Assembly (NCBI RefSeq): GCF_046630445.1
Contig: NC_092340.1
Coordinates: forward strand, 359,642,001-359,706,000
DNA from: Rutidosis leptorrhynchoides
Lineage: Eukaryota > Streptophyta > Magnoliopsida > Asterales > Asteraceae
DNA length: 64,000 nt
Direction of reading: 5' to 3'
The translations under genes were made by a program, and so were the position numbers. Under the pieces are notes generated by a model. It searched no databases. It was not told the DNA's origin and saw nothing but the letters and a program-made list of their open reading frames with translations. Shown here in pieces: positions 32,423 to 44,896 of the stretch; position 1 is the stretch's first letter; each line of letters begins with the position of its first letter.

Positions 32423-35400
32423 GGTCAAATTTCTGACTTTGTGACCATTCTAATTAAGAACTATGTTTCACATATTTCTGATGCATTCTATGTACAGGAT
32501 GATACAATTGGATGGTGGGTAGATTCGGGTGTAACATGCCATGCTTGCAAGGACTGTGAATGGTTCAAGACTTTTGTACCGGAAAAGGATGTCTTGCACA
32601 TGGGCAACGAATCTATTGTTAGTGTTGTTGGTTATGGAAATGTTGTATTGGTGTTTAGCTCCGAAAAATCTATTACTCTTTATAATGTATTGTATGTACC
32701 TAACTTGCGTAAGAATCTTATATCTAATCCCATGTTGAACAAATGTGGGTATGAAAGTGACAAATATATTTTGTCTAAGTGTGGTGTGTTTGTTGGTTTT
32801 GGGTATTATAATAATGGTATGTTCATGCTTAATCTCAAAAATGTTCCTAGGGCCATCAATTCTACTTGCATGATTAGTTCTAGTACAAGTGATTCCGGTT
32901 TATGGCATGCTCGTTTAGGTAATGTACATTACAAAAGAATGTATGAAATGTCTAAGGATGACTTAATACCAAGTTTTGATAAACATTTAGATAAATGTAA
33001 AACTTGTATGCTAACAAAGATCACTAGAGAACCTTTTAGAGAAATAAACCGGAAATCATCATTATTAGAACTAATTCATAGTGATCTATGTGATCTTCAT
33101 GCTACTCCTTCAATGGGTAATAAGAAGTACATGATTACCTTTATAGATGATTCGTCTAGGTATTGCTATGTGTATCTTTTGCATTCTAAAGATGAAGCTC
33201 TAGACAAATTCAAAATCTATAAAACTGAAGTAGAATTGCAACTTGATTGTTCAATTGAAACATTGCGTACCGACCGAGGTGGCGAGTATTATGACCCGGA
33301 ATATTTTCAATCGATAGGAGTGATTCACCAAACCACGGATCCCTATATGCCACAACAAAATGGGATAGCCGAAAGGAAGAATAAGACACTTAAAGAGATG
33401 GTTAATTCCATGTTGTCTTATTCCAGTTTGAGTGAGGGATTTTGGGGGGAAGCCATGTTAACGGCTTGTTACATTTTGAATAGGGTTCCCAATAAGAATG
33501 GGAAGAAGACTCCATATGAACTTTGGTTTAACAAACGTCCTAACTTGCATTACTTGCGAGTTTGGGAATGTAGGGCGGCGTGAGACTTCCGGAACCCAAA
33601 AGAAAAACATTGGGTGAAAAGGGTATTGATTGCATTTTTATTGGATATGTCAAGCATTCCAAGGCGTATAGATTCTTTGTCATTGAGCCAAATGATGCTA
33701 TTTCGATTAATACCGTAACTGAATCTAGAGATGCAATATTTAATGAATCTAGGTTCTTATCAATACTTAAACCAAAGGATATGGCACCTATTGCAAGTAC
33801 CTCCCAAGGTTCTCAATTGGAAGAAATTCCAAATGAGACTCATGAGCCACGAAGAGGGAGTAAGAAAAGAACTCCTAAATCATATGGTGAGGATTTTCAA
33901 CTATTCTTAGTTAAAGGAACTAGAGATAGTGTCATATCTCAACTTCATTATTGTTACAATATTGAAGAGGATCCGAGGACATATGATGAGGCCATGAGGT
34001 TTCGTGATGTTGCCTTTTGGAAAGAGGCAATTCGTGACGAGATAGACTCTATCATGGAAAACAATACATGGGTTCTAGTCGATTTGCCTCCCAGTTGTAA
34101 ACCTTTGGGCAACAAGTGGATCTTCAAAAGGAAGATGAAAGTTGATGGATCGGTTGACAAGTTCAAAGCACGTTTGGTCATACAAGGCTTTAGGCAAAAG
34201 GAGGGTATTGACTATTTTGATACCTATGCTCCGGTTGCGCGTATCACCACCATTAGATTGTTGATTTCGCTTGCGTCGATTCACAATCTTGTTATTCACC
34301 AAATGGATGTAAAAACCGCTTTTCTTAACGGTGATTTGGAGGAGGAGGTGTACATGTAACAACCGGAAGGATTTGTGTTGCCGGGACAAGAAACGAAGGT
34401 GAGCAAGTTGATTAAGTCTTTGTATGGACTTAAGCAAGCACCAAATCAATAGCATCAAAAGTTTGATGATGTCATTTTGTCTCATGGCTTTATAATCAAC
34501 TAATCGGATAAGTGTGTGTATACCAAATTTGATCACAAGGGGAATGGTGTGATTATTTACTTGTATGTGGATGATATATTGATATTTGGTACTAACCAAG
34601 ATCAAGTTGACAAGACCAAACAATTTTTGTCATCTAAGTTTTCGATGAAGGATATGGGGGTTGCGGATGTGATTTTTGGGATAAGAATCATCCGTGGTGA
34701 CAATGGTATCACGATAACTCAATCTCATTATATTGAGAAGATTCTTAAGAAGTTCAATCTTGAGGATACCTCCCCGGTTAACACTCCCATTGATCCTACT
34801 CTTAAGCTCTTACCCAATACGGGTTCGACTGTGTATCAACTTAAATACTCGAGTGCTATAGGGTGTCTAATGTATGCAATGACTTGCACTAGACCGGATA
34901 TTGCCTATGCGGTGGGTAAATTGAGTAGATTTACAAGTAACCCGGGTTCTCACCATTGGCAAGCTATGAATAGAGTATTTAAGTACTTGAAGCAAACGAA
35001 AGACTTTGGTATCACATATACCGGCTTTCCTTCTATCCTAGAAGGTTATTCCAGGATGCGAGTTGTATAACTTATATGGAAGATCATTCTTCTACTACTG
35101 GTTGGATATTTCTACTTGGTGGAGGGGCAATTTCATGGGATTCTAAAAAGCAAACATGTATTACAAATTCGACAATGGAGTCGAAATTTGTTGCATTGGC
35201 TGTGGCGGGTAATGAAGCCGAGTAGTTAAGGAATTTGGTATATGAAATTCCTTTGTGGCCAAAGCCCATTCCTCCTATTGGTATGCATTGTCATAATGCT
35301 TCAATGGTGGCTAAGGCTTATAGTCACATGTATAATGGTAAGTCTAGACACTTGGGTGTTAGACATTCCATGGTACGTGAATTAATCACGAATGGAGTGA

Positions 35401-35513
35401 TCTCCATTGATTTTGTTAGATCAGAACAAAATATAACAGATCACTTGACCAAGGGACTAGTCAGGGACTCGGTGCACAAGTCGGCTATTGGTGTGGGATT
35501 GAAGTCCATCTAA
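32423..35513 (+). pseudogene. Pol of element B (PR-IN-RT-RH), stops and frameshifts
   Basis: Protease: WWVDSGVT near 32512-32535, with DSGV in place of DSGA. Integrase: H/H of the HHCC near 32905-32935, CKTC at 32998, catalytic region [14 protein letters not shown] and [15 protein letters not shown] frameshift follows near 33575. RT: DVKTAFLNG near 34310, YVDD at 34564-34575. In-frame stops at 34357 (TAA), 34450 (TAG) and 34501 (TAA) fit C-to-T or G-to-A change. Near 35053 a two-base insertion shifts frame; RNase H follows to TAA 35511-35513 with one more stop at 35223. All copia domains are present and in order, but no complete enzyme can be made. Confidence 0.88.
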
Positions 35514-36031
35514 ATCTTTTAAAATGGGATACCCAATTCCCTTCTAGTACGACGCTAGGAGCTGAATTCAATGAGGAAAGCCTATTTTGAGAAGATTGGA
35601 ACACATTTTTTCATATAATCCCAAAGGTATGTGTTCAGACCTACAAGATAAAGTGAGGTTGAAGTTTATGACTTCTTAATAGTTCTCTTGGAAAATTACA
35701 TTGTAGGAGCAAGATTGAAGAGAGCTACCTAAGTGGACATGAAGTTGAGCCGCTTCAAGAAAGCTTTGGACTTAGTTTTCTATATGTTCATGATTGGATT
35801 GGGACACATGGCTCCTAATAGTGTCAAGTTTGTATTGTTAGAGATTATGGAACTAGTGTGTATATTATCGACAGGTCTTCAAATGAATTGATGGGTTCAA
35901 ACTATTAGAGCACCCCGATTTTCGAATTCTTGCACGTGTAATATACTATGTGTAAATTCAATCCATGTGACATTTACACTTATGCATTAGTTTCTAATTG
36001 TTGATGTTTTTTAGTAATCAAGGATCATACT
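35514..36031 (+). other. 3' untranslated part of element B
   Basis: Non-coding stretch between RNase H and the polypurine tract. No accessory frame was seen. Confidence 0.5.
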
Positions 36032-36051
36032 AAAATGGGGGGGGGGGGATT
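36032..36051 (+). other. Polypurine tract of element B
   Basis: AAAATGGGGGGGGGGGGA-like purine run (12 G in a row) directly before the 3' LTR start TGTTGGTG. Confidence 0.85.
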
Positions 36052-36125
36052 TGTTGGTGATTTTAGCATGATCCAACATATCATTTTAGTGATTAGATTA
36101 CTAAGTTGAAAGTGTTTTTCGAACC
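36052..36125 (+). repeat. 3' LTR of element B, first 74 bases
   Basis: Matches 30629-30702 with two changes, then stops abruptly at GAACC where element C begins. In the 5' LTR the sequence continues ATTGATACG after the same GAACC. Confidence 0.92.
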
Positions 36126-37073
36126 TGTTGAGTCCCTAAAATAATTAAGGATTTAATAATGACAAAACTGTAATTTATTTGCTCTAAAATGTTATGTCCA
36201 GCCAGCACAAGTTTGTTTATGTATAGACAGCAGATATTGCTGTGTCGAGTGTAGTTTGTTGCTCAGTCTACCAGCACAAGGTAGACTGTTCTTCAATCAG
36301 CACAAGATGTGTACTCAGCAGTTCAAGAATATCAAGTGTCTCAGCAATGAAGAACCAGCACAGCTGGAATGCAGCTTACTACACAAGACAGCTATGCTCC
36401 ATTACATGTATAGTAGTTTCCCGAGTGGTCTACATCAATTGTACTATTCAACAGGAGTCAAAGACAAAGTTGAACAGAAAAGGACACGCGTCGACGACTG
36501 ACAAGTGACCTTACAAGACCACGTGGGAATGCAGAAGTTTAATGCATGTGCAAACATGTGTTATACTTTGTCAATACCTAGGGAACACAACATTCTATTT
36601 ATTTAATCAAATAGTGGTGCCAAACCGAATTGGGGTGTTCCTGCAAATAGCTACCAAAGAGGAAAGAGGAGAGCATGCTCTCTGATGCAGTTGTCCCCAC
36701 AAGTACAAACATCCTATGTACCAGTGGACAATAGAACCATTACACGGTTAATAGGACTACTATAAATTGTTGTATCCATTATTGTAACAACTAGTGGTGT
36801 GGGTTTATTTATTTAGAGTAAAAAACGTGTAATAGCTTTTAGTTTACCTCTTAGCTATAATCTAGGTAATCTATATCAACCAACTATCATTTCGTCAAGG
36901 ATAGTTGTAATTCTTTGTGATTCAATCAATAAAGAATAACCGTTGAAAATTACCTGTGACTCTATTTAATTTACATGCTTGAATACTAATTGTGTTTAAC
37001 TGTTAAGTTAATTAAAAGAAATTGTATTCACCCCCCCCTCTACAATACTCCTGTTGTTATCAAGGGACCAACA
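36126..37073 (+). repeat. 5' LTR of element C (948 bp)
   Basis: Begins TGTTGAGTCCC and ends GGGACCAACA, short inverted ends as in copia LTRs; the primer-binding site follows. The word CAGCACAAG occurs three times (about 36203, 36271 and 36298). A TATA-like ACTATAAATTG lies at about 36760. C8 run near 37031. Confidence 0.88.
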
Positions 37074-37075
37074 AC

Positions 37076-37087
37076 TGGTATCAGAGC
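37076..37087 (+). other. Primer-binding site of element C (tRNA-Met)
   Basis: TGGTATCAGAGC two bases after the LTR. Confidence 0.92.
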
Positions 37088-37127
37088 TTCAGTCTTGATA
37101 ATTAATATCTTGGATCTGAATTCTCTC

Positions 37128-39815
37128 ATGGCTGTATATTCAAATACAACTTACCTTGAAAATGGCTCATCCAATAGACCACCCAAATTTGATAAAGATG
37201 AGTATGAAACTTGGAAGGCAAGATTCATGCTTCACCTTGAGTCTATTGACCCACTCATGGCTGGTATTGCCACATATGGTCCATTTATTCCCACTGAGAC
37301 TATTAGTAGTGCTCCAGCTACAGCTGACACTCCTGCTGTTCCTGGCAGAGAGGTTATTCTCACTCCTTCTAGATGGGATGCTGAGGATAAATGTCGTGTT
37401 GGACTTGACCCTAAAATCAAAACCCTATTAGCTATAACTTTGCCTAACCCACTGTTCAAACTGATTAAGGGAAAAGCAAATGCCAAGCTTATGTTAAACT
37501 ATCTAGATGTCACCTATGAGGGTATGAGAGAAGTAAGGCAGAACATAATGATTGCTTTGTAAAGAGAATATGAAATGTTATTTGCCTACAAGAATGAAAC
37601 CCTTAAGCAAACCTTTATTAGGTTTAACTCCTTGATTGCAAACCTGATCACTTTGAATGTCACCTATACTGAATTTGAACAAGTAAACAAATTCATTGAT
37701 TCACTGCCTACTAAATGGAAATCTGTTACTGACCCTTTAAGAACCACTCAGACCTTAAAGAACTTTAACATGTCTTCTCTCTACAGTTCACTTTGGAACC
37801 ATGAGAAAGCAGAGGCTAAATTTGAACTTAACTTGAAAGAAAACTTTAGGTCTGCCCCCACCACTTCAAAATCTTCTAAGACAGATGATACTGCTCTTAT
37901 TGCTGCTGCTAAAAAGAAAGCTCAAAAGGCTTTAATGGTTCAAAAGTTGTTGGCAGAAGAAGAGACAGCTGAGAGTCTTGTGGATAGTGGTACTGGGTCT
38001 GAAGAAAGCAGTGATGATGAAAGTGATGTAGAAGGGTTTACTGAAGGTATGGCTTTGCTGGCTAGGCAGTTCAAAAGGTTCAATCGTAATAGAACCAGCA
38101 AGTCATACAAAGAGAGTAAGAAACCGAGTGCTAGGTATAGTAGCAAGTCAGTCAAGGGTCCTAAATCTGAGTGTTATAATTGTGGAAAGGTTGGACATTT
38201 TGCTGCTGAATGCATGTCTAGGAAACCTTCAACTTTACATGCTAACTCTTTCTCAAAAGCTGATAAGTACAAGAACAAGTAAAAAGCTATGAAAGCTCAG
38301 ATGAAGGAAAGTGCTAAGACTGATAAGAAGGGTAAAAAGCCAGAAAAGGTTCTAGTTGCTAAGCATCATGATTGGGATGAAACCAGCTCGTCGTCATCCT
38401 CTGATAGTGATACTGATGATGATGGTGCTGGTTATGCTTCTGATAAAAAGCTGTGTTTAATGGCCAAGGAGGTCAAGGAGTTTGATGAGGATGATAGTGG
38501 TAGTAAGTTTTTGGCTGATATGAGGGAAGCTGATCAGAAAAGAGATTCACCTCAATGGAAAAATGAATTGATGTATATGGTTGATAATTTTCGAACTTAT
38601 ACTGATGATGAAAAAGCCAAAATGTTTGACTACCTAAGAGTTGACTTATGTAGAGGCAGCAAACGTGAAGAAGTTTTGAAAACTGACAACAAATCTTTAA
38701 ATGAGAAACTTAAAAGCAAAAATGATAAAATTAAAATCTTGAAAGATGATATTTCCAAACTTGAAAAACAAAACTTTGCTTTAAAGTCTCTTCACGTTGA
38801 GGCAGCAGAAGTCAAGAACCAGCTGGATAATCTTAAAAAGGTTGTCACTTCGTGGTGTACATCTGCTCAACGCACAGCCAAATGTGTTAATGAGCAGGTG
38901 CCTACCCAAGTTGAAGCTTTCTTTGCTGGTGACTATGCTGCTGCTGCTGCTATTGCAGAAGTTACTTTCATGGACCCAATTCTTGAAACTGATCCTGAAG
39001 CTGTCTTGCCAAATACTTTTGCCAAGATAGTTAAGGGTAAAAAGGTCTTGACAAATAAATTTGTTAGACCTGCTGTGTCCCCACCACCTGCCATGAAAGA
39101 GATTTTGGAAGATGAAGTTAGAGCAAGAGAAGCCAGTACTTCAATTGATGAGACTACTGACCCCTCGAGCATCTACTACATGACTCCAAAAGAAAGACGT
39201 ATTAAAAGGGAAATCACTGAAAATAATCTAAGAAAAATTAAACCAACTGATTCCCCTTCGTGTTCGAGTTCCAATTATGCTGAGCCAGCTGATGACAAAC
39301 TTACTGGTCAACCAGTAGCTGTAGACAAGCCAGTCAAACGAAATACTGGCAAGTCCAAGGCAGCATGTAAAACTTCTCCTAGCTCATCAGCTTCAGTAGA
39401 CAAGCCAGTAACTTCCCACGCTGGCTCGTCAAGTGATAAAGGCAAAGCAATACGCCATGACTATGGTACTGGTTCTAAGAAGAAAGCTGCCCTTAAGGGA
39501 AAAGCAAAATTGGACTCGAATGATGAGCTGTCTATCAATGAGATTATGACAGTCAAGCTTGACCAGCTAATTGAGGCAGTAACCAAAAGTTGACCCGATC
39601 TTACTGCACCCGTTTACTCAGTGTATGACTAGTCACCGATACCAAATGTGAGAAAATGCTACAAATGTGGCAGCAAGTTTCACTTAGCCAACCGGTGTAC
39701 TCTAACCCTAACCCCATCTGCTACTGCCTCTTCAAGCAAACCAGCAGACATGAAGAGATCATCAAAGATGACCCTTCCAGAACCCATCCTTGGATGGGTT
39801 CCCAAAAAGAACTAA
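37128..39815 (+). pseudogene. Extended Gag of element C
   Basis: Copia Gag with a long C-terminal extension. The frame opens at ATG 37128 (MAVYSN) and is broken by TAA 37560, TAA 38280, TGA 39591 and TAG 39630, all in one frame. Zinc knuckle 1 (CYNCGKVGHFAAEC) lies near 38172-38214, followed by a Ser/Asp-rich stretch, a coiled-coil-like Lys/Leu segment (38660-38860) and a Ser/Lys-rich tail; zinc knuckle 2 (CYKCGSKFHLANRC) lies near 39660-39702. Then TAA 39813. A frame change to pol follows between about 39815 and 39850. Two knuckles and the long acidic/coiled extension are typical of Sirevirus-type Gag, as I recall it. Confidence 0.82.
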
Positions 39816-39816
39816 T

Positions 39817-42800
39817 CTCTTAGCTACTGTGCAGGGCATTCAAAACAAGTAAATCTGGTATCTCGATAGTGGTTGTTTGAGACATATGACTGAATGTAAG
39901 TCCCTGCTGATGGATTATCAAGAAAAGGATGGTCCAGTTGTTTCGTATGGAGATAATTCGTTGGGTTACACAAAGGGTTTTGGTACTTTGACAAATGGGA
40001 ATGTCACGTTCTCAAATGTTGCATATGTCGTTGGGCTTAAACATAATTTGCTCAGCATAAGCCAACTGACAAGTAAGAATAAGATAGACCAATTCAGAAG
40101 GAAAATTGGCACTATTTTTGATAAGACAGGGAAGCCACTGCTGATTGCAAAACGTCATGAAAACATGTATCAAATTGACATGAACACAGCAGTCACAACA
40201 ACTGATACTTGTTTCTATTCAAAGGCAGCAGACAACCTAAAGTGGTTATGGCACAAGAGACTCTCACATCTCAACTTCAAAGACATTCACAAATTATCCA
40301 GTAGAAGTTTGGTTTCTGGGCTACCCACTATGTCTTATGTAAAGGACAGATTGTGTCCTGGCTGTGAAAAGGGAAAACATCACCATGCCTCATTCAAATC
40401 AAAGCAAATCTCATCTGTTGAGAAACAATTTCATTTACTTCATATGGATCTATTTGGTCCTGTTAATGTGGCCAGCTGTAGTGGGAAGAAGTATACACTG
40501 GTTATTATTGATGAATATTCCAGATACACCTGGGTATTCTTTTTGAAGCAAAAGAGTGAAGCTGCTGATGAAATTATCAATTTTATCAAAAGAATGGAGC
40601 TTTTAAATGGGCAACTGGTGAAACAGCTAAGAAGTGATCATGGTACAGAATTCAAAAATTCTACATTAGAAGAATTTTGTGCTGACAAAGGTATTTCACA
40701 GAACTTTTCTGCTGTGAGAACACCTCAACAGAATGGTGTTGCAGAAAGAAGAAACAGAACTCTCATTGAAGCAGCAAGATCTATGTTAGCTGAGTGTGAG
40801 CTGAAAAATTCATATTGGGCAGAAGCTGTGAACACTGCATGTTTTACCCAGAATAGATCTTTAATAGTGAAAAGACATCAGAAAACTGCTTATGAAGTTC
40901 TCAAAGGAAGAAGACCCTCAATTTCATTTCTTCATGTATTTGGCACTCCCTGTTTCATTCTAAACAATAGGGATCATCTAGGCACGTTTGATGCTAAAGC
41001 TGATGAAGGTATATTCTTGGGATATTCCAACATGTCAAAGGCATATAGGGCTTTCAATAAAAGAAGGGGTTCTTTTGAAGAATCAATTAATTTTACATTT
41101 TATGAAACTGCCCCAGCTTCATCTCCCAGTCAAGAAGATGAAGTGTTATTGTTTGAAGAGCCTACTCAGCAAGCTCTTGATGATGAAGAAGAACCAGCTG
41201 CAAATCCCTCACCAATCCATGTTGCTGGGTTCTCTGATGATGAGATGGAACACTCTGTTTCATCTGTGTCTAAACCAAGTGGACCTACTGGCTCTACTGA
41301 AGTCCTACAACTTGAGCATAGGTCTACTGGTTCTGAAGGATCACAAGCTGGTTCTGGTTACATTAATAATGAACAGCTGTCTCCAACTACTGCTCATACC
41401 TTTAAACCAGCTGATGATCAAGATACTGTGTGTTCCACGACAAGCTCACCTGTTCATAACACTAGATGGACAAAAGAGCATCATATTGAGCAAGTTATTG
41501 GTAATCTGGCTAGTGGTGTTAAAACAAGAAGACATGCAACCAGCAATTTTTGTATGCATGTAAATTTTGTGTCTACCATTGAACCTACATGTCCTGATGA
41601 AGCAATCAAAGATCCAAGCTGGGCAGAAGCTATGCAAGAAGAGATCTCCCAGTTTGATAGGAATAAGGTTTGGACATTGGTACCTAAACCTGATGATGAA
41701 ACTAAGAAGATCATTGGTACCAAGTGGGTTTTCAAGAACAAGATGGATGAAGATGGGATTGTGATCAGAAACAAAGCTAGATTGGTAGCTCAAGGGTTCA
41801 AACAGGAAGAAGGATTAGATTATGGAGAGACATATGCTCCAGTGGCTAGGATGGAAGCTATCAGATTGTTCTTGGTATATGCTGCTAAGATGAACTTTAG
41901 GGTATTCCAGATGGATGTTAAATCTGTATTTCTAAATGGGAAGCTGCAAGAAAAAGTTTATGTCAAACAGCCTCCTGGTTTTGTAAGCAGTAAATATCCA
42001 GACCATGTCTACAAGCTAGACAAAGCTCTTTATGGCCTCAAACAGGCACCAAGAGCATGGTATGAGACACTTCATGTGTATCTCACTGGTATAGGTTTTA
42101 AAGTTGGAACAATTGATACAACTCTGTTCTCAAAAGAGACAGATGGTGATCTCTTGATGGTACAGATATATGTGGATGATATTATTTATGGATCTAAAAA
42201 TGAGAAACATTGTCAAGATTTTTCAAAACTTATGTCAAAGACATATGAAATGAGCTTACAAATAGATTTGCAATACTTTTTGGGACTGCAAATTAAACAA
42301 CTTGATGATGGAATTTTTATAAGTCAGGATAAATATATCAAAGATATGTTAAATAAATTTGGTCTGACCTGTTTAAAAGATATAGGGACCCCAATGGCAG
42401 CATCTATTAAAATAGATGCTGATCCCAATGGTGAACCAGTCAATATCACTGAATATAGAGGTATGATTGGATCCCTACTTTATCTTACAGCCAGCAGACC
42501 AGATATTATGTTTGCTACATGTCTCTATGCCAGATATCAAGCTGATCCTAAAGAGTCACACTTGCTAGCAGTAAAAAGGATACTTAGGTATCTGAAAGCT
42601 ACTGCTAAACGTGGTCTTTGGTATCCCAAAGACCAGGATTTTGAGCTAATTGGGTATTCATATGCTGACTTTGCAGGGTGTAAAATAGACAGAAAAAGTA
42701 CTACTGGTGGTTGCCAGTTACTGGGTGGTAGGCTAGTCAGCTAGACGAGCAAAAAGTAAAATACTGTGTCCACCTCTACTACTGAGGCAGAATACATTTC

Positions 42801-43110
42801 TGCTGGTAGTGGTACTGCTCAAGTACTATGGATGCAAAGCCAACTGAAGGACTATGGTGTTCATGTTACAAAGACTCCAATCTACTGTGACAACACAAGT
42901 GCAATTGCTATCACCAACAATCATGTGATGCATTCAAGGACAAAGCACATTGACGTTCGATATCATTTCATAAGGGATCATGTTCAAAAAGGAGATGTGG
43001 AGCTACATTTTCTTTCAACATACCAGCAGTTAGCAGATCTATTCACAAAGCCCTTAGATGAGAAACATTTTAACTATCTCGTCTCTGAGCTGGGTATGCT
43101 TGAACTTTAA
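39817..43110 (+). pseudogene. Pol of element C (PR-IN-RT-RH), three stops
   Basis: A single frame with only stops at 39850 (TAA), 42742 (TAG) and 42757 (TAA), then the real end at 43108-43110. Protease active site WYLDSGC near 39853-39873, where the next residue is Leu rather than the usual Ser. Integrase HHCC near 40249-40362, then HMDLFGPV, RSDHGTEF and PQQNGVAERRNRTL. RT: QMDVKSVFLNG near 41911, YVDD at 42169-42180. RNase H: STTEAEY near 42775 and KHIDVRYHFIRD near 42945. All catalytic residues of IN and RT that I can check are present. The longest open part is 39877-42744. The stops fit G-to-A or C-to-T change. Confidence 0.9.
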
Positions 43111-43712
43111 ATAAAAGACAATTTTGTCGGTGTGCTGGCTCTACAACATGTAGGGCAAACCAGTAAGTCACATTTATTAACTTACTTCCTACATGTTAAA
43201 CACTCAGCACAACAAGGTCTTTTATACTTTGGTTACTTAAAATGTTTTAAATGAAATAATAAATAGCTCACAAAATTAAATGATTCCTTAAAACTGAAAC
43301 TCATTTACTCTCAATGATTTAAATTAAATTCATGACATATTAAATGTAACAAAGTATTTTGTATTTAATACAAAACTTATTTTGTGGTCTTTAAATCAAT
43401 TTTGAATTAAAACCTGCCGGACTTAATGCTGAATGGGAGGTATGAGTGTTCAAGCCGTATATACGTCATGTCAACAGTCTGTGTCCCCTCAAAAGTGTGC
43501 CAGTCTGTCACATCTGCCCACGCGCCTGCAGATGACAGTTTCCATTTTCTCTCTCCTGCACTTTTTCACCCAATCAGAATGGATAAAAGAGTGTTTTATC
43601 TTCCATAATAACCTTCGGTTATTCATTATTTAAAATCACACACTCTTTTCTCTCAAAATCTTCCAATCTTCCAACTCTCACAACTTCATATCTTCATCTT
43701 TACCTATTATCA
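43111..43712 (+). promoter_or_regulatory. Promoter-like spacer before the accessory region of element C
   Basis: Non-coding 600 bases. The last 90 bases look like a plant promoter and leader: a TATA-like TATTTAAA at 43627-43634, then a C/T/A-rich leader with CTCAAAATCTTCCAATCTTCC to the ATG at 43713. Small frames at 43426-43633 have no domain. If used, it would give a separate mRNA for the accessory protein. Confidence 0.5.
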
Positions 43713-44775
43713 ATGGCAGACCAATCACAATCACCACATGTTGAAAACCAGCCAGAGGAACAACAACAGCAACAACAACCGGTACAACAACCTGATCAAC
43801 AACCACAACCGGCACCGGAGGAACAGGTTGTTCAAGGACCACTGTTTAATCTCCACCCAACTCTGGTTAGGGTTACTAATGCACCTGAACACATGACTAT
43901 TCGCCTATCAAGAGGCAATGCTGCTCATTCACTCTCCATTCCCAAATCAAAAGCCAATATGGGTTATGAAACGCTAATCGACTACATCCGGCAATCCCCT
44001 CTGGCTAGAGCTATCACCGGTGTACCTTCACGCTTATATGCTGCCTGCTTGGCACGATTTTGGTATACTGCCACCACTCCCCAGAATGTTCCATGTATTC
44101 GTGGCATGATGACCGAAACCCTAACTTGCTCTGTCACCGTTGAGGCAATCCGCCGTGCCCTTCAATTACCAGATGGACCGTTTGTCGATTTACCAACCAA
44201 CAATGTATTCAAACGGGAGGTGCTAGAAATCATTGGGTTTTCTCAACCAATAGCTCATACACCTTTGAGGAAGCATATGCCACCTCTTTGGTACTACTTA
44301 TTTGGGCTGCTGACCCAGTGCATCAGCCAGAAATCCGGAAGTTTTGACCAGTGCTCAGATTTTGAGCTTAAAATTGGTCATGGTTTGTTGTTCAACAGAA
44401 ACATTGATTATGCCGGGGAAATTTATTTGAGGCTAAGGGAGATGGTGCAAGCACCTAAACGAACACATTTAATCCCTTTTCCAAGGTTCTTAAGCCTGGT
44501 TTTTGAAAATGAACTGGGTGAAGCTTACCAGCAGATTGCTGATCAATCATACGACCTGCCTCTAAAACAAGGGGGTATGCCAAAAGATGCACCTGCTGCT
44601 CCATATACTTGTTTGACACCAGGCATGCTCGAGTATCTTGCTGCTCGGGGTGGAGCTAACCAATTGACTGCCTCTGGTTCTGCACCAGCTGAGGGGGAGG
44701 GTCCTCATCGTATGCCAGCTACGCGTAGGAAGTAGCCAGCTACCTCAACTAGAACAGCCACCGTCTCACATACTG
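43713..44775 (+). CDS. Accessory protein of element C, first exon (Transposase_32-like domain)
   Basis: Frame open from ATG 43713 to TAG 44733-44735 (340 residues) and, if that stop is ignored, to a donor-like ACTG|GTAAAG at 44775/44776. The N-terminus is Gln/Pro-rich (residues 14-45). Residues about 85-275 carry a pattern I know from plant retrotransposon-encoded proteins annotated as putative plant transposon protein (Pfam Transposase_32): ARFWYTA, VTVEAIRRALQLPDG, PPLWYYLFGLLTQCIS and HLIPFPRFLSLVF. It is not an enzyme I can assign a reaction to. No signal peptide or membrane segment is evident, so an envelope role is not supported. The first exon is otherwise undamaged, unlike gag and pol. 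Confidence 0.65.
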
Positions 44776-44896
44776 GTAAAGCAGTAGTTGTATTAGAATC
44801 TAGTGCTCTCTGATAATAAAGAACAACCCTAGTCTTATATACTGACTACCCAATTCTAGTATTGGAATCCATTGCTCATCTATTTCTTGGTAACAG
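44776..44896 (+). other. Candidate intron in the accessory gene of element C
   Basis: GTAAAG at 44776 and TTGGTAACAG ending at 44896 would remove 121 bases that contain stop codons in all frames (CTGATAATAA) and join the frame before it to the open frame after it without a shift. AT-rich relative to flanks. Purely predicted. Confidence 0.4.

Larger units (their letters stand above)
30629..36125 (+). mobile_element. Element B: Ty1/copia retrotransposon, nearly full length, inactive
   Basis: Order is LTR, gag, protease, integrase, RT, RNase H, polypurine tract, LTR, which is Ty1/copia. The first 74 bases of the 3' LTR (36052-36125) match the start of the 5' LTR (30629-30702), then element C interrupts. 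Gag and pol share one frame at first; several stop codons and two frameshifts disable it. The other part of the 3' LTR should lie beyond the right edge of the window. Confidence 0.9.
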
